A stretch of 64,000 bases of DNA from Salvator merianae (GCA_003586115.2 QVOM02000034.1:143726693-143790692), one strand, 5' to 3'. Shown: positions 24,567-38,435, counted from the stretch's first letter. The notes: a model not told the origin generated them from the sequence alone. Numbers and translations: made by a program.

Positions 24567-25654
24567 GAGTTTTGGGAGTGTGAACTCACACACACATGTT
24601 TGCTGCAGTCTCAGAATGACAACAGGTTTTTTTGTAATTAAAGACAAAAAGTAATTTGGAAGTGGAGAAGTCTTAAACTGTGAGATTTGCAAGCTTTAGT
24701 AAATCCTTCTAGAATCTGCTGAGGTCCACTACGTGCAAGAGACATTTCAAGGAGGCTTCAATAAGAGGTGCCTTGCCAGAGAAATGAGAGAGACATTAAT
24801 TACAATGATTCTTGAAAAAGTAAACAAGAAATCTTCTGTGGCAGATGTAGGCAGCCCAATACCACTTATTACCGCTGATTGCCAAATTCTTGTTAAAGCC
24901 ATTCCCCTCCTGATTGGAAAACATATTCTCAGGCATTCATCTGGATCAGCAAGAGCTGGCAGAGAATTGATTAGTTTCACACAATTTCAGGAAAGCGTTT
25001 GCATTTTATCCATCAAGGATAACAGGCAGGATAAGGCTAGAATTGCCAGTAGTTTTAAAAAAGAGAGAGAGAGGGAAAATCATTAAACAAACATTATTTC
25101 AAATATATATTTTCAAGTTTCTCTGGCCAAAGGGGTCAAGATGGTTTCTAATGCTTGGGATGCTAATTGCATATCCACTTTTTGTATTCCTTCAGGTACC
25201 AGCAATCAACTTACTACTGAATATATGATGAAGAAAAGATCTGATATCTATCTATGGTTACTTGAAATAAAGTTATATTGTTATTTCCCAATACATGTAC
25301 AAAGCGAAAGGCTATCTGTCCTCCATTTTTGGATTACAACTCCTATGATTTCCCCATTGCGGCTAGTGGCTGTGGGCACAGTAGTCAAATAAACCTGTTT
25401 AAGTTTGGCATAACATTGCAGCTTGACAATGAAATCCTATGTATGTGTTCTCAGATGGAAATATCAGTGGGATCAAATCATTTTCTAAACTGCAATTAAA
25501 GAATGAGGAAGGATAAAAGTGGGGAGAGGCAATGTGCAAACTGCCCTTTTAACCAGCCTCCCACTGACAAGTACATATTACAGATGTAATGCTCTATTGT
25601 ACATTTTAATGCTTGTTTAATCACACTATGTTTTTTTATTTCTTAAAAAAACTT

Positions 25655-25735
25655 TTTATGTGATGTTATAGCTGCAACCTGTCCTGAGACCCCAGAGTAA
25701 AGGATGAAATATAATTATAAATACTTATTATAATC
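25655..25735 (+). mobile_element. Short L2-like 3' tail
   Basis: CCTGTCCTGAGACCCCAGAG followed by GGATGAAATATAATTATAAA resembles the terminal portion of L2 elements. Nothing upstream can be assigned. Confidence 0.4.
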
Positions 25736-28724
25736 TAAGTCCAAATGGACATATCATGCCAGTAGCTTCTAAATTTCATTCATACCTAAACTAACACACT
25801 CTAATCTCTGATAAGATCCCAGATCAACACAATGGTAATTTCTATTTGATTTTCCAAAAATATTTCCAAAAAAATAGTCTTAGAGTAGCATGAAAAATAA
25901 AACCATAAAAAACAACCCTAAACCAACAAGTAAAAAATAAAATAAAAAATCTTCCAAATAAGCCAATGACTTTAAAAAATGTTCGGCAGCCATTAATATA
26001 TTCTTGACGAAAAAACATGAAACCTCCACAACCATCCTAGAATTTTGCTTGGCTCTAGCATACAGATACTGCATTAGACATGATAATAATTATATATATA
26101 TCAGTGTGTGTTGCTTTAAAAGCTTAGACTATATATTACAACTCACATCTTTCACTAGTCTCCCATTATTCTTCACCCACACCTCTTACATTTACCTGTC
26201 TTTATTTGTTATGTGTATTCAAAAGCATATAATTTCAAATAGCAGTCTGACCATTTTATTTTTTTTCCATAAAAACCTTAATATTTTAGGAGTTGCATCA
26301 TGTTTCATAGTTTGATCCCTATGTTTCTGTGGGAATTATTAAGTTAATTCAAGGAGATGTCACTCTTCTCACAACTGGTCCACGAAGAAGTCAAAATTTC
26401 TACTGTTTGTTCATACCGTTTTTGCCCCAGTTGGATCCAAGTGTTCAAATTCAGCTTGTTTGAAGATGGAGGCAGTGTGCTTGACTTGTAAATGATGAGA
26501 GGAGAAAGCTCATAAATATGGAAATTGTACAAAGATTAATACAAATAAATGCTTCCCTCTCTTTCTTGGGTGCAAGCTAGACTGAATGGGTCTACTTCTG
26601 AGGAAGCACTCAATAGATTGGATTATAATATTTCAAGAACTCTGTTGTAGAAGTATATTTCAGAAGCTTAATCCCAGCTAGATGTCCATAACAGTATTAT
26701 CTGCTGAACAAATTATAATTAGAATATTCGTATAAACCTGTATATGTATACAATGGGAATAGCTGTTAGAGTTACAACAGGGTAACCCAGGGAGTGGCTA
26801 AGTACTACTAGATTTATTCAAATATATGTATACTACTGGGATATTTGTGCAGTGTAAAATGCATTTACACCCAACCATCAATACAAATTAATGCAATTTT
26901 TGTTTCCCTTGTTTCTGCTTCCTAACATCTCGTTCCTTAATTTTCTTTAAATACAATTCCATTTTCAATACCCACAAGGCAAGTCTTCAGCATTTGTTGA
27001 TAATAACTAGTTCCAATCATTCTGGATCCCAATTGGAGGTCCCCCTGTGGAAAAACTCAATTTCAAAACAACAAACAAAATGTTATAGGCTCTCATTGGG
27101 AAACTAAATAAATTATCAGACCTTGCAAACAAACTGAATTATGCTAGTCTTCCTAAGAAAAAGCATGATTTTGAAAATAAAAAAAAAAGGAAGAAGAAAA
27201 AATCAAGATGTATTTTTTACAGAAACACATCCCATACTGACCCACAGATTATGAGAATGTATAAACTTCCTCACCTTCTAGTTACCTAAGGGAGGGGGCA
27301 ATATAAATACAATCCATTCAGTAATTACCACACGAAATAGAGCCTTAAATTTACTTTTTTTTTCAATTTTCAAAAACAATCTGTTATTGGCAGTAAATAA
27401 AATATCCTTTAGCACAGTAAAAAGAAATATAACAGGAAAATACTATTTATTAAACAAAAAAGGTGGTGGAGAAAAGAAAAAAAAAAAGAAAACAAATAAT
27501 CAGGAGTCCTTGATATACTTTGGTTACAGCTGAAACAAATATTTTAAACTTCAATATGACATAGTGGATCAATAATTTCCCTGGCTGCTTTGATGTTTTT
27601 TATAGGTCTTTCTATTTCATTAAATAGTGGCATGCTAAGCATCAATCAAGTATTGAACATGATGACATCATAAGGTACATCTTCACTTCGAGGCAGAGGT
27701 GGCTCGGATGAAGGATGTGCTACAGAAAAAAGGCATCCTCCTTGTCTCCATTTTGGAACAAGGAGGCACTGTGGAATATCCAGGGTAGGAGAAGCTGCCC
27801 TACAAATGAGACGCTTCTGCCAACAATTATGCCAGAAAAGGGGCCCATGTGGTTACTGCGAGGTGCCTCATGCCACCAAAAATAGAAATGGGGTGGTAGT
27901 GGGTGCCTTCTTGGACCTCTGAAAATGAAAAAGTAAATGAAAATGTATCCATACTATCATGCAATTAATCAGATGTGACCATGTGATGATGTCACTGATA
28001 AAAGAAGCCACTTGTTTTTAATCTACATTTGCAACCATATTCATCCATCATATCATAACAGTATGGCTTTTCCAATAGTGCTGTTTTCTTGCTGAACCTG
28101 CAGTAGCAAGATCTGATCTGAACATGCACTGGAGTTCTTTGTACTGCCTGGGGCTGAAAAAAAACATTCTGTGTTGATAATATGATTAACCTATAATATA
28201 AGAAACCATGACTGTGTCTCCACTTCAGGTGATAACACCTTGTTCATTGTATTATCAGGTGCTTCTGCAGCACCATTTTGGAGTGCAAAAGTGCCCAATA
28301 ATGTGGCAAGCACGATGTTTCAAGGACACATACTGAAAGGCACCAATGATGGTGAGCATATTCTTAATGGGCTTGGTGTGCTCACCTTGCTTACTGTTGC
28401 AAATGCTGACACAGTAGGCAGAGACTCATGTGCAGACACCTCTTCAGGTAAGTGGAGATACAGTCCATATTTGATTAATTTGAGAGCAACAGAGGTCAAC
28501 TGTGGACTGAGCTTTGCTCTGCACTGTTTAATGTACTGAGGTTTGTGTTAGTGAACACAGCAAGGTTTCCCCTGTTTTGCCCACCATGCTATGTAAGTCT
28601 TAAGGAGATCCTCATGAGTTTGTCCTTGGATGTATTTGGCATGGGAACAGTAATAATGGAAAAGAAGAAGAATCTGTCCAAAGAATAGGTGATTATTCAA
28701 ATGTTTCCAGATTGCAAATGATTC

Positions 28725-29540
28725 TGATGGGAGTTATAATCCAACCCTTTTGTGTAGCATTAGTACTAAGGTCCTAGAGTGCTATGCTACCAAAAGGCAG
28801 GGCTCTACCAAGGCACAGACACTTATGGCCAACAGAAATGGACATCGGCATCATAAACACAGTTGGCATATGGGTTGCAAGTACAGAGAGCCTGAATCTC
28901 TGTACTAGATCATTTTTATTTTGTTATCCATATTGGAAAGGATAAGCCTGAGTTTAAATGAACAAGAAGGATTGCAAAATATTCTGAATCTGTTAAAACA
29001 AAAAAAGTGTGGGCAAACATCTGCAGGAAGACAAGAGTTGACTCAGGAGATAAGTCATTAAATGACTTGATGGGAGCTGATATAAGCTTGGGCAGAAGTA
29101 AAAGATAACATTAAAAAATATTTGGCATGCTAGACCAAACCTGTTGTTAACAGCAAATTTGGACACACATTTGAAGAGCTCCTTATTGAGTGCAAGGAAA
29201 CCCAGATGAAAACTGATCCTACCCAGACATCAGTCTTTGTTTAAAGGTAAGGTCATCATTTAAGCTCATTAACCCAGTTCAAAGATGAGTTCCTCCAAGC
29301 AAGCACAGGATGAAGGAACTCTAAATATGGACATTAATGACAATCCAGTGATACAAGCACTACATCACTTGTCCCTTCCCCTTTACATTTCCTTCCAGAG
29401 CTTGTCCATAGACTCCCATTAACACAGCCTTTCAGTTCCATGCTTGGGCAGAAACCAAGATTAGGGACAATCCCCAGGTTCCAGATGTGCATAAAAATGC
29501 ATATCAGAAAGCAGCCAGATATGAGTCTCTATCCCCTTGT
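28725..29540 (-). mobile_element. Unclassified family F copy, minus orientation
   Basis: The plus strand has GGTCCTAGAGTGCTATG, CAGAGAGCCTGAATCTCTG, TCCATATTGGAAAGGATAAG and AATATTTGGCATGCTAGACC. The sister copy follows directly at 29.7 kb, so two copies lie in tandem in the same orientation. A poly(A)-signal-like AATAA stretch lies between them, and long terminal repeats are one possibility. Confidence 0.5.
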
Positions 29541-29734
29541 CACCTACTGCTTGCAGTAATCTTGAAATTGCTATTGCTGTTGCTGCTGCTGCTTTGCTCT
29601 GCTCCACTTTGTCTGCCTGCTGTATTGCTGCTCCATTCCCCTGAACTTTACTTGCTTGGCTAAGGCACAGAGCCAAAATAACCTTTTATTTGCTACTATT
29701 TGTTATAGAGCTGCACTCCACTGGAACTCAGCAA

Positions 29735-30540
29735 CTGAGCCTGAGAACTGTCCTGGATTCTGGAGCTTTCTGGTATAGACAGAATACCCAGCATGCATAA
29801 AGCTGGAATGCTGTGTCATGCAATGACAAGGGCACTGCTGAGGCACAGACACTCTTACACTATGAAAATGGACTCTGATTATATGAAATATAATTGGCAT
29901 GAAGGTTGCATATACAGAGATATTGACCAGCAGCATGGACCCCTGTATGTAGACCAGAATTTAGCCATTTTTTCCTCTTCTTGCATTCATTTTTAAAATG
30001 ACAAGCCTGTCTGCAATAAGAGCAACATTTTTCCTGTTTTCAGAAAAAGCAGGAAAGCTAAACTCAAGCAAGTTCCAGCTCAGGAAATTGATAACATTAA
30101 GGATTGCAAAAAGCTTAAAGATAAGTATTTGGCTAGTCAGACAAGACTATTGACTGCAAGGAATCTCAAGCAAAAGGACACCAGAACCCTTCCAAAATTA
30201 GTTTCAGCAGGTACTAAAGAGAATGTCTTGAGTAAAGGTCATCAGAAAACTCAACACTCATTAATATGCACAAACTACAGTCCAGGTGTGTTTTCTTCAT
30301 GCTTGCATGCATGTATGCCAGGGTGACAGGAAACAGACCAAATAAAGACATAGTGATGCAAGCAACTACATCACACAGGGCGTCCTCTGTCCCCTTCTTT
30401 CAAAATTCCCACTAGTTTAGAATCCCTTTGACATTACTGTACCATAGCCTAGGAAAGCTCCACCCTTGGGCAAAGCCAGAAGGGAGGGACAAACCCCTCC
30501 AAATGTAGATAAAAATCTTACCTGGGAGCAGCCAACTATG
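29735..30540 (-). mobile_element. Unclassified family F copy, minus orientation
   Basis: ACACTATGAAAATGGACTCT, CATTTTTAAAATGACAAGCC, CAGGTGTGTTTTCTTCATGC and GACAGGAAACAGACCAAATA match the 22.3-kb copy reversed. Many short frames are incidental. Confidence 0.5.
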
Positions 30541-30605
30541 CTCAGATTTCTGTCTGATGTCCACCAATCAATCCTGCCACCTTGAAACATCATTGCTGCT
30601 GTGCT

Positions 30606-30852
30606 ACCTGAAGAAGAAGAGTTGGTTTTTGTACCACGCTTTTCTCACCCGGAGGGATTCAGAGTGGCTGACAACCTTCTGTTCTTCTCCCCATAACAGA
30701 CACCTTGTGAGGTAGGTGGGGCTGTGAGAACTCAGAACAGAGCTGTGATGAGCCCAAGGTCACCCAGCTGGCTTCATGCAGAGTGCAGACTTGAACTGGA
30801 AGAGTTCCAGATAAGAATCTGACATGCTAACCACAAGGCCAAACTGGCTACT
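30606..30852 (-). mobile_element. tRNA-derived SINE, minus orientation
   Basis: Read on the minus strand this carries a B box GTTCAAGTC (plus strand 30788-30796), then a CAGCTGGGTGACCTTGGGCT block, CCCCACCTACCTCACAAGG, and an end with AGAAAAGCGTGGTACAAAAA. It is related to the SINE at 38.74 kb but belongs to a different subfamily. The A box is degraded. Confidence 0.8.
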
Positions 30853-31119
30853 CCACTCCGCTTCTCCTCACTGCCATCGGTGGAAGCCAAAAGACTGAGC
30901 TGCTCTGAAGGGATAACTGCAGCTGGTTGCTCCTGGTAGAAAGAATAGAGCTCTTTAGCATAGAAATATGCAAAATAGATTATAATTCTATCCTTTACTC
31001 ATTTCCTACCCCTACTGTCAAAATTTGTCCTCAGATAAACTTTTCATTCATAAAAACTTACCAGATCACTGTATTTCCTTTATTTCTCATTCTGTGCAAC
31101 ACTGTGTGAGCTAAACTAA

Positions 31120-31299
31120 GGCCCTTTCTGCACTTGGCTTTATTGTGGATTATATCTCAGAACTGGGACCTGCCATCTGCATGCTAGTGCAGACTATGGT
31201 AGACCCTGGGCAAGACAATTCATAGTTTGTATTAGCATGTGCACAGCAGGTCCCTATTCTGAGATATAATCCACAATAAAGCCAAGTGCAGAAAGGGCC
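31120..31299. mobile_element. 180-bp MITE with 54-bp inverted ends
   Basis: The first 54 bases, starting GGCCCTTTCTGCACTTGG, are repeated in reverse complement at the right end with two mismatches. The interior is short. It shares end sequence with the larger foldbacks and is near-identical in design to 51873-52052. No clear target duplication was found. Confidence 0.85.
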
Positions 31300-34200
31300 C
31301 TTGTTACCTTATATGGATTTTCCTGAACTGCACAGTACATTTCCAGCTATCAAAGTGCTTTCCCTTCTCCTCTTGCTCTGTAAAAGCTCTGTTCATTCTT
31401 TGGGAACTCCAGTTGATTGTGAGAAGCTGTATTTTTGAGTTTTGATGATCTTTAAGACTTTTTTTGTATTTTAATGAAGTTTTGTACCTGACTGAATTAT
31501 AAACAGTATCTAAGAGTGTTTTTAGGACAACTCAGGGTTTCGTAGCCATTTTAACATTTTTAAAAGCTTACCTTAAAGATCTCAAGAGTCTAGAGCTAGG
31601 TCAGCTAATCCCCATTAAAAATCCCCAGCATGGCTTGTAACACTGGTTGGCAGGAAATCAACACTCTCAAATGCTCTTTGCCTCTGAGGGTAAGAAGTGG
31701 CTGCTTCTAGCCAAAATTTACCTGAATTGACATTCCCATTCATAAAAAAAGCTGGTACTAGGGAGATTTCTTTTACCTTATTTGATTCCTTGCATATGTT
31801 CAGCACTCTGCAAGGAGAGAGACCTCTATCCTTTGCTCTCTACAACCTTGATAGCTCTCCCTGTCAGCTGTTAGTTGCCAAAAGCTGTCTTTTATATATT
31901 TTATAGTTTTGTTTTTTAGCTTTTCTTGTTGTTTTAATAAAACCGGTGTTCTGACTTGGTTTGATTCTTGGCTGAGGATATTTTTCCTGTCTCTTGATTA
32001 AATGGAGTTACCATGCCAATTTACCATTTTACCATTTTTAAAGCCATAGCATTAAAATCATTCACAGCTTGTTGCCTGGGTGAGCTATTTTCTCCACTAA
32101 ATCCAGAATTCCCGGTGTACTGCTCATAACATTCAGATTGGGAGTAAATAGATAAGGGACTAAATATTATTAATAGTGAGGTTTATACAACAAATTTCCT
32201 GATTCATTTTCATCATATGCTATTGTATTTTGTGTTCTTCCAATGAAAGTGCCCTTTCTGATTAATCGTAATTTTACACAAGGGAATTGTGCTTTCACTT
32301 TAAGATTTCACTGATTTTGAGCTATAGAATAGAAAGGAAGAAAATTAAATCAGTTTTCTGATGGCAGTGGCAAGGCCTTTCCTTTAATCCAGTTCCCTTC
32401 TGGAGAAATGGAAGCCTGTATAAACTAACCTTCTGTGAAACCATAATTTAGATTCTGATTAGCTCTTGACCAGTAATTACCTGTCATCACATAGCCTGAA
32501 CAATCTGCAGATAAGGAAAGGACAAAAATGTGGTGCACTGCTAACTGCTCTTTATGAAACATTGGATCCTTTTGCTGCAAGAGACTGGTAAATTGACCCC
32601 AATAATATATCCCAACTCAGTGACAGACAAGAAAATACCTGGAAGCAATGTGAACTCAGCTACCAAACAATGGAATAAAATGAAGACTATAGCCATATCT
32701 TCAATTACCCCTCTGGATGCACTTCTTAATGCAACAAGGTATCTTCTGCTACACTATTTCCTTTTTCAATAGCTGCAGGCCCCTTTTTGTGATTTGCCAG
32801 TGTGATCAGCAAGGACACCTTGTGTGCAAGGTGCTTTTTAGTTCCTTGTACAGAGGTGCCATGGAAAATGGCATTTTCATACACTTTAATGGAGACATGG
32901 AGGGCACCATGGATGGGTGAATCTCCCACCACCCCTGAAAGTGGAGATGTAGCCTGAATCTCCATTATGAAACAAAAATACCTCAAGAGAGGCCAAATTC
33001 CATTTTTCCTAATGGAGACTAGTTGCTATGAAGGCCTGATAAATCATATTTGATTTATGCTAAATATGATCATCCCAGACTGGTGAAAATAATTTGCTGT
33101 CCTTTCACATGCAGTACTCCAACGCAGAAGATACCAATACTTATCGAACTGTGTTCAAATTTCAAAATCTCAAGGCCGTGGTTGCAAATTTATTTAAAAC
33201 TGATGCTTATGAAGCATAGTATATTTATTATATAGTTTGTTTGCCTTTCTTATTTCTATAAGGCCTCATTAAACCAACACCAAAATATCAAACAAGTATT
33301 TGAAGGCCTTACTAATTTGATAAACACATTTTGTTACAATTAATTAAAATATGAATTTTTCAAGACTATGGTAATTGTTAGTTCAGGAAGGAAGGAGTAA
33401 TAGGTAATACCCTGACAAAAGGAATTCTTCAGGGCACAAAGTCATTATGTCAAAATCTTTCAATATCTTTTATGGTGGCCTGAAGGCAAAACCATGTAGG
33501 AAGAAGATACCACTATTTGATCCTTCCATTTAACATAATTGAGGCTAAACTAAACTTCAGGAAGTTGTATTTCCTGACACAAAATGGGGTCTGAATTCTC
33601 AAGTCACTTAACATGTTGGGCATCTGTGGCATATGTTTGTTTTCTCTATTTATAAACAAGCTTTATGACTAGGATAAAATCCCTTCCTTTACACATATGG
33701 GCATTACAGCAAATTCTTTCCATTTAGGAAATGCTATCCAATATTAACTTCTTTATACTGATCAAAATAAAACATATTATCTTTTATCTTTTTTTTTTCT
33801 TTTTTGTCCTCTGCTCTCTGGTGCCTTTAATATACAATACATGTATAAAATTTCAAGAACTACCTGGCACACAGTTTTTATTCCCTCCTTGTTAAAAGTC
33901 TTTAGTCAGGAGACTTTTCCCTTCATTGCAAACTGCTGTGTGTTTCATAAGGTCAGTGAGCCCTTGTAATGTTTTGAATGCATGTTGCAGCAGACTGTCC
34001 CCAGGAACAATCTTGCTTCCTCTCTTGAGTTGTTTTTCACCATTGTAACTGATACAAATTATAACTTAAATAACTTTATTATGAAAAGATTAAAGTTTCC
34101 CAGGGTTCTCTCTGTTTGGTATAAAGTATATGACTTTTTTTTCCCTCCTCATCTAGCAAAATTGACTGAAATCAACAACAAAACTTTTTTCTTTCTCTCT

Positions 34201-34959
34201 CTTTTAAGCCATTCACTACATTCCATTACTAACTTTCTGACCTTTGGTCACACACATGTTGAAACTTCATTTTGACAAATGACCTTGGTGTAAAGTGTTT
34301 GACAATAAAGTATGCTGCTAAACTTAAAATGGGAGTTAGTCATTTGAAATCCAAGTGCTTTAGGGAGCCAAAATTTTGCCTTCAAAAATATACAGGCATG
34401 CCAGTTTGATTTTGAAATACCAAAAATTAGAAAATACTTTCTCCTTTCTTTAACTTTATTCCAGAATCTTCAGTGAACAGTTCTCCTACAGACACCATAT
34501 GGAGTTTTAGGTGCAGCTTTAATCGCAAACACAGAATGATGTGCTGAACCACAACAGTTGAGTTCATTCAATTTCATGGCCTTTGTCTTGATCATAGGAT
34601 CAAAGATCTATTGGAAGAATTAAGTAGGTGAAATTGGTTCCAGGCATCTGTTTTTCCAATAACTTCATACAAAATTTCTTTATAGCACTTTACATAGATC
34701 TGCCTTTAAATTGGTTCAAAAGATAGTAACTAGAATTTGGTTTGGAACCCGTTGATAAAAAGTGTCATTCCTATCAAGTTTGGCAGATTCTGTATAACAT
34801 GGGAACCTGTGTTCTCCATTGTCACCTTTGCTTCCAGTGGCCATAGCATACTGTTTATAGGCCTGCCAACATTCTGGGTAAAGTAAACACTGAATTGAGA
34901 AGCTTTTGTGCCCTGGTGCAATGTTTACATCTGATGTCTTCATGGAGAGCACAGGAAAT
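31300..34959 (-). other. Intronic, no recognised element
   Basis: AT-rich sequence. A possible old repeat lies around 32770-33000. No exon signal was found on either strand. Confidence 0.4.
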
Positions 34960-35380
34960 TGACACAGAAACCAGCCATTTTCATCTGCTTGTCAATGAAG
35001 ACTTCATCGAAACAGGCAGGTCCAGACAGCACAGCACAAATAAATCCCTGTCCACAGATTGACTGAGAGCAGCTGGACTACTCCTGAACAGCAGCGTTCA
35101 CACCTGCTTCCTGGTGCAAACACTGCAAGGATGCTGTGTGGCACAGCTCAGTTGTTGCTGTGCAGTCGCATGCTGAGTGTCCAGTTGTCATGGCAACAGC
35201 TGGACATTTCTGTGGCCACTGTCATGGCAGTCAGGCTGGCATCTGCACTGCAAGTGCTAGAAGTCTGGCAGAGGGCTGTTCCAGCCCTCACAGTATGGAT
35301 AGCCACTGCATTGTTGGGTCTGTTCCAGCTTAGAATGGTAGAATTCTACCATTCTAAGTTGTAAAGTGTGAACATGCTCA
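34960..35380 (+). mobile_element. Foldback family copy, left end unclear
   Basis: The interior blocks TGTCCACAGATTGACTGAG, CATGGCAACAGCTGGACA and GCTGTTCCAGCCCTCACAG match the family. The right end has the perfect hairpin CTTAGAATGGTAGAATTCTA with its complement and then AAAGTGTGAACATGCTCA. Confidence 0.65.
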
Positions 35381-36262
35381 TATATTAATACTGATAAAGC
35401 TCAAAAGACTGCTAAAATGCCATTAAAGGATTTTAAACCTGTTCTGGATAAATATGTTACACTGAAAAGCAATAGGATTTCATGTATAAATCAAATGATA
35501 ATGGCATTGTGTTATGATGATTCAACTGGGGTTCATTTGGTATAGAAGTTAGACTTAGGTATTGAATTAAAATTTATTCACTAGCAAATGATGACGATGG
35601 TGACATCACTGGATAAAATTCCAAAAGTAACTAACTGTAAGATAACAGTGTATAAAATCTGATTATAGGTGGTACACTATACCAGTGTATTTGAGCTATG
35701 GAAACAAACAATATTGTCCTATGTGTTCACAGAAAAGGACATGCATTCATTTATGGTGGACTTATTCAGTTGTGAATAATTTTTGGAGAATAATTACGGA
35801 TTAAATTATTTTTTAACATATGAGAATATAGCTCTTCAGTCTAAACTTTGTTTATTGCATTGCAAGATTATAATCCTACAATCAAAAACTCATATTTTAT
35901 TCTTATTCTATTAACGATAACAAAAATGATTGTGCAGAAATGGAAGGAAGCAGAAGAGTGGACTTAAAATCTTTTTTATTCTAAACTCTGGAATATGGTA
36001 GTGATGCAGAATTTATCCTTATTAAAAGACAGAAGAAATGTTAAGCATCAATGTAATCACTTCGCCATGTGCTGGAAAGTAATATTTTTAAAACTATTAT
36101 GTTATCCTTCTGAATCCAGGCTGGTCCTGGAGGGGGGGGGGGGAAGCTGTAGAGAGTTGTTAGTTTTATAGACATTGATGTTTTGTGTATATTACCTTTT
36201 TCTTTTTCTCTGTACTCATGAAGCTTCGTGGCATTCAATTTTCGATCGAATTTCGTGATTCC

Positions 36263-36291
36263 GTGCCCTTCGCATCGAATGCGAAGGGCAC
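36263..36291. repeat. Perfect hairpin GTGCCCTTCGCAT with 13-bp arms
   Basis: The arms GTGCCCTTCGCAT and ATGCGAAGGGCAC flank a 3-base loop. A weaker outer match, TTCGTGATT against AATCACGAA, extends it. Confidence 0.9.
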
Positions 36292-36376
36292 CAGAAATCA
36301 CGAATGCGAATTGCGAAGGTCCCTCAATTTTTCGAAGTATTTCGGGACCTTCGCAATTTGCCAAAGTCTCACCTCT

Positions 36377-36408
36377 CTAGGCTGTCAGCGCTGGCGCTGA
36401 CAGCCTAG
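36377..36408. repeat. Perfect hairpin with 15-bp arms
   Basis: CTAGGCTGTCAGCGC and its complement are separated by two bases. A third hairpin (GCGAAGGTCCC with GGGACCTTCGC) lies between this one and 36263-36291. Confidence 0.9.
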
Positions 36409-36537
36409 GGTGAATCAGCCAGCCAGCAGCGAGTGGAAGTGCAGAAAATTCAACGGAAGGGAGGGATTCCCTNAGAGTTGTTAGTTTTATAGACATTGAT
36501 GTTTTGTGTATATTACCTTTTTCTTTTTCTCTGTACT

Positions 36538-38406
36538 ATTTGTAATATTATGTAGATAGATAATAAGGTTTGTCCCTGTCATCTGTATCCTGAGTTATAC
36601 CTTTGATGTTCATACACATCCCTACCTTGTACTCATGCTACATATGTGCAGTTTGCAAAGCAGGCATGATATAAGACATGCACTTTTCAAGTGCTCACAT
36701 GGCATCATTACATTTTCATGTGAATCTAGCAGTTGTTACTTATAATTTGCAGAAGAGAGTGAGGGAACGGCAGCTGTTCTTTGATCATTCTGATGACCAT
36801 CATTGCCCTCTTAAACTCAGAAGGTAGTCTGCAGTTGACTGATCAGAGCGGTCAGGACTTTTATCATTGCTAGGGTCTGCTAGGTTTCTTGAATCTGAGC
36901 ATGCAGGCCATGATTCTGAATATTACACTGTCTCTGCTAGATTGTCAGCAACTCTCCCCATGGACAGTAAGTCACAGGAAAATCTCAACAATGTGGAGAT
37001 GAACCTACACATGAAGGCCCCTCTTAGTACCCCTCTCTGATATAAAGCAACACACAAAGTCCACCCCCTTTCTCCAACTACTTTAAATTTTGTGAGGCAA
37101 CTTGTACCAAGTATACAAACTACATTAAAGTATGAAAATATTTCTTTGATAATCCTGTATTTTTTACACTAAATCCACATATTTGCAAAAGCACATATTC
37201 CATTTTATTTGATGTTCCATATTACTATTTCAAAATGGATATTGGATATTGGCTTGGATCCCAGGATCCAGATGTTTCAGATAATAAGGCTACACTCAGG
37301 ATAGCTCTGAAATTAATTGATCTAGTCATATATATTGATTTCAGGATATGCAACACTGGCAGAAACATAACTCTTTTTCTGAAGAAATCAGTGTCACATC
37401 TCAATTTAAAAAAACAGAAACAACAAACAAATCTGAGCTAGCTATTGTAACATGCAAGTTCACAGAAACATCCATTCCTCCTCCTCCTCTTCCTTCTCCT
37501 GATGGGCAATCCAGTGGCGTAGGAAGCGGGGGGGGGCGCAAAGAAAGAGAATTCAAGACATTTTTTCCCTCAGTAATCTTCACATAAGCATATCTTATTT
37601 GTCTTTCCTGAATTCCAGGCCACTCAGGTGCTACAGCATTCAAAGTGCATGTGAGTGATCAAATAATGCACCCCAGGTTCCATTTGCCCCTGCTTGGCAA
37701 ACTTCCCAGTTCTACTAGCATGGACAAAGAGTGCTGCATAGTTATTCCTCCTTGAATTCCAGTCCATTTCTATTTAGTCCTTGATGGGAGAGCATAAAGC
37801 AGCATCAGCTAAAGAGAAAGAGAGAAAGGGAAATAAGTAAAACTTTACCCTGCTGACCACTGCTCTTCAGTTTTCTAAGAGGGTAATATACTATATAAAG
37901 GTAATGTTATTTCTTTAAATTTGAAGCACAGTGAATATTGTTCCAACATATAATTGCCCAAGAAATGCATTTACTTCAAGAGAGCTTTTATTGCTTGTCC
38001 TTTGAGAATGGTAAATATAGTAATAGAATTTGCAGCAAGGTAACCTATAGAGAGGGTGCACAGGAACTGAAACATAATTGTACATTTTAATGGTAAGCAT
38101 TGGCATTCTTTTCACTTCGCTTGCAAGTGCCTAGATAGCATAATCACAGTATGGCTGTTTGTCAGCAAGTATACAATGTTGAAATCTCTGCTCTTCAGCT
38201 GCCAACCTCTCGGAGACATGTGGTTTACATAACGGTTTTTTGGCACTCTATTTGTTTACATAGCAATCACATCCCCTTTCAACCTGAATGCCTTTTATTT
38301 AAAATTAAAGACACAGCAAACCACATACAAACAAGACTGAACGACAAGAAACACAGAGAAGAATATGTTGTGCCTTACACAGCGACAGCTGCTTCTCAGG
38401 GTCTTA
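36538..38406 (-). other. Intronic, no recognised element
   Basis: Contains a pyrimidine-rich stretch near 37480-37500 and a G-rich stretch near 37530. No exon found. Confidence 0.4.
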
Positions 38407-38435
38407 ATACATACATACATACATACATACATACA
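38407..38435 (+). repeat. (ATAC)n microsatellite
   Basis: Seven ATAC units. Confidence 0.97.

Larger units (their letters stand above)
24480..28724 (-). other. Part of the 22-kb intron, few repeats
   Basis: AT-rich sequence between the intact EGF exon and the repeat-dense part of the intron. No canonical EGF cysteine 4-5 spacing was found. The segment 27690-27910 is GC-richer and may be an old repeat. Confidence 0.4.
36153..36537 (+). other. 64-bp direct duplication around a CpG-rich block and one N
   Basis: The 64 bases at 36153-36216, starting AGAGTTGTTAGTTTTATAG, are repeated exactly at 36474-36537. Between them lies a CpG-rich block of about 256 bp, and the single N at 36473 sits directly before the second copy. 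This is the usual sign of two contigs that overlap but were joined with a token gap. An unresolved recent insertion is the alternative. Confidence 0.85.

Noticed and set aside
30120..30326. 65-codon plus frame inside family F
   Set aside because: Falls within a repeat whose other copies do not keep the frame.
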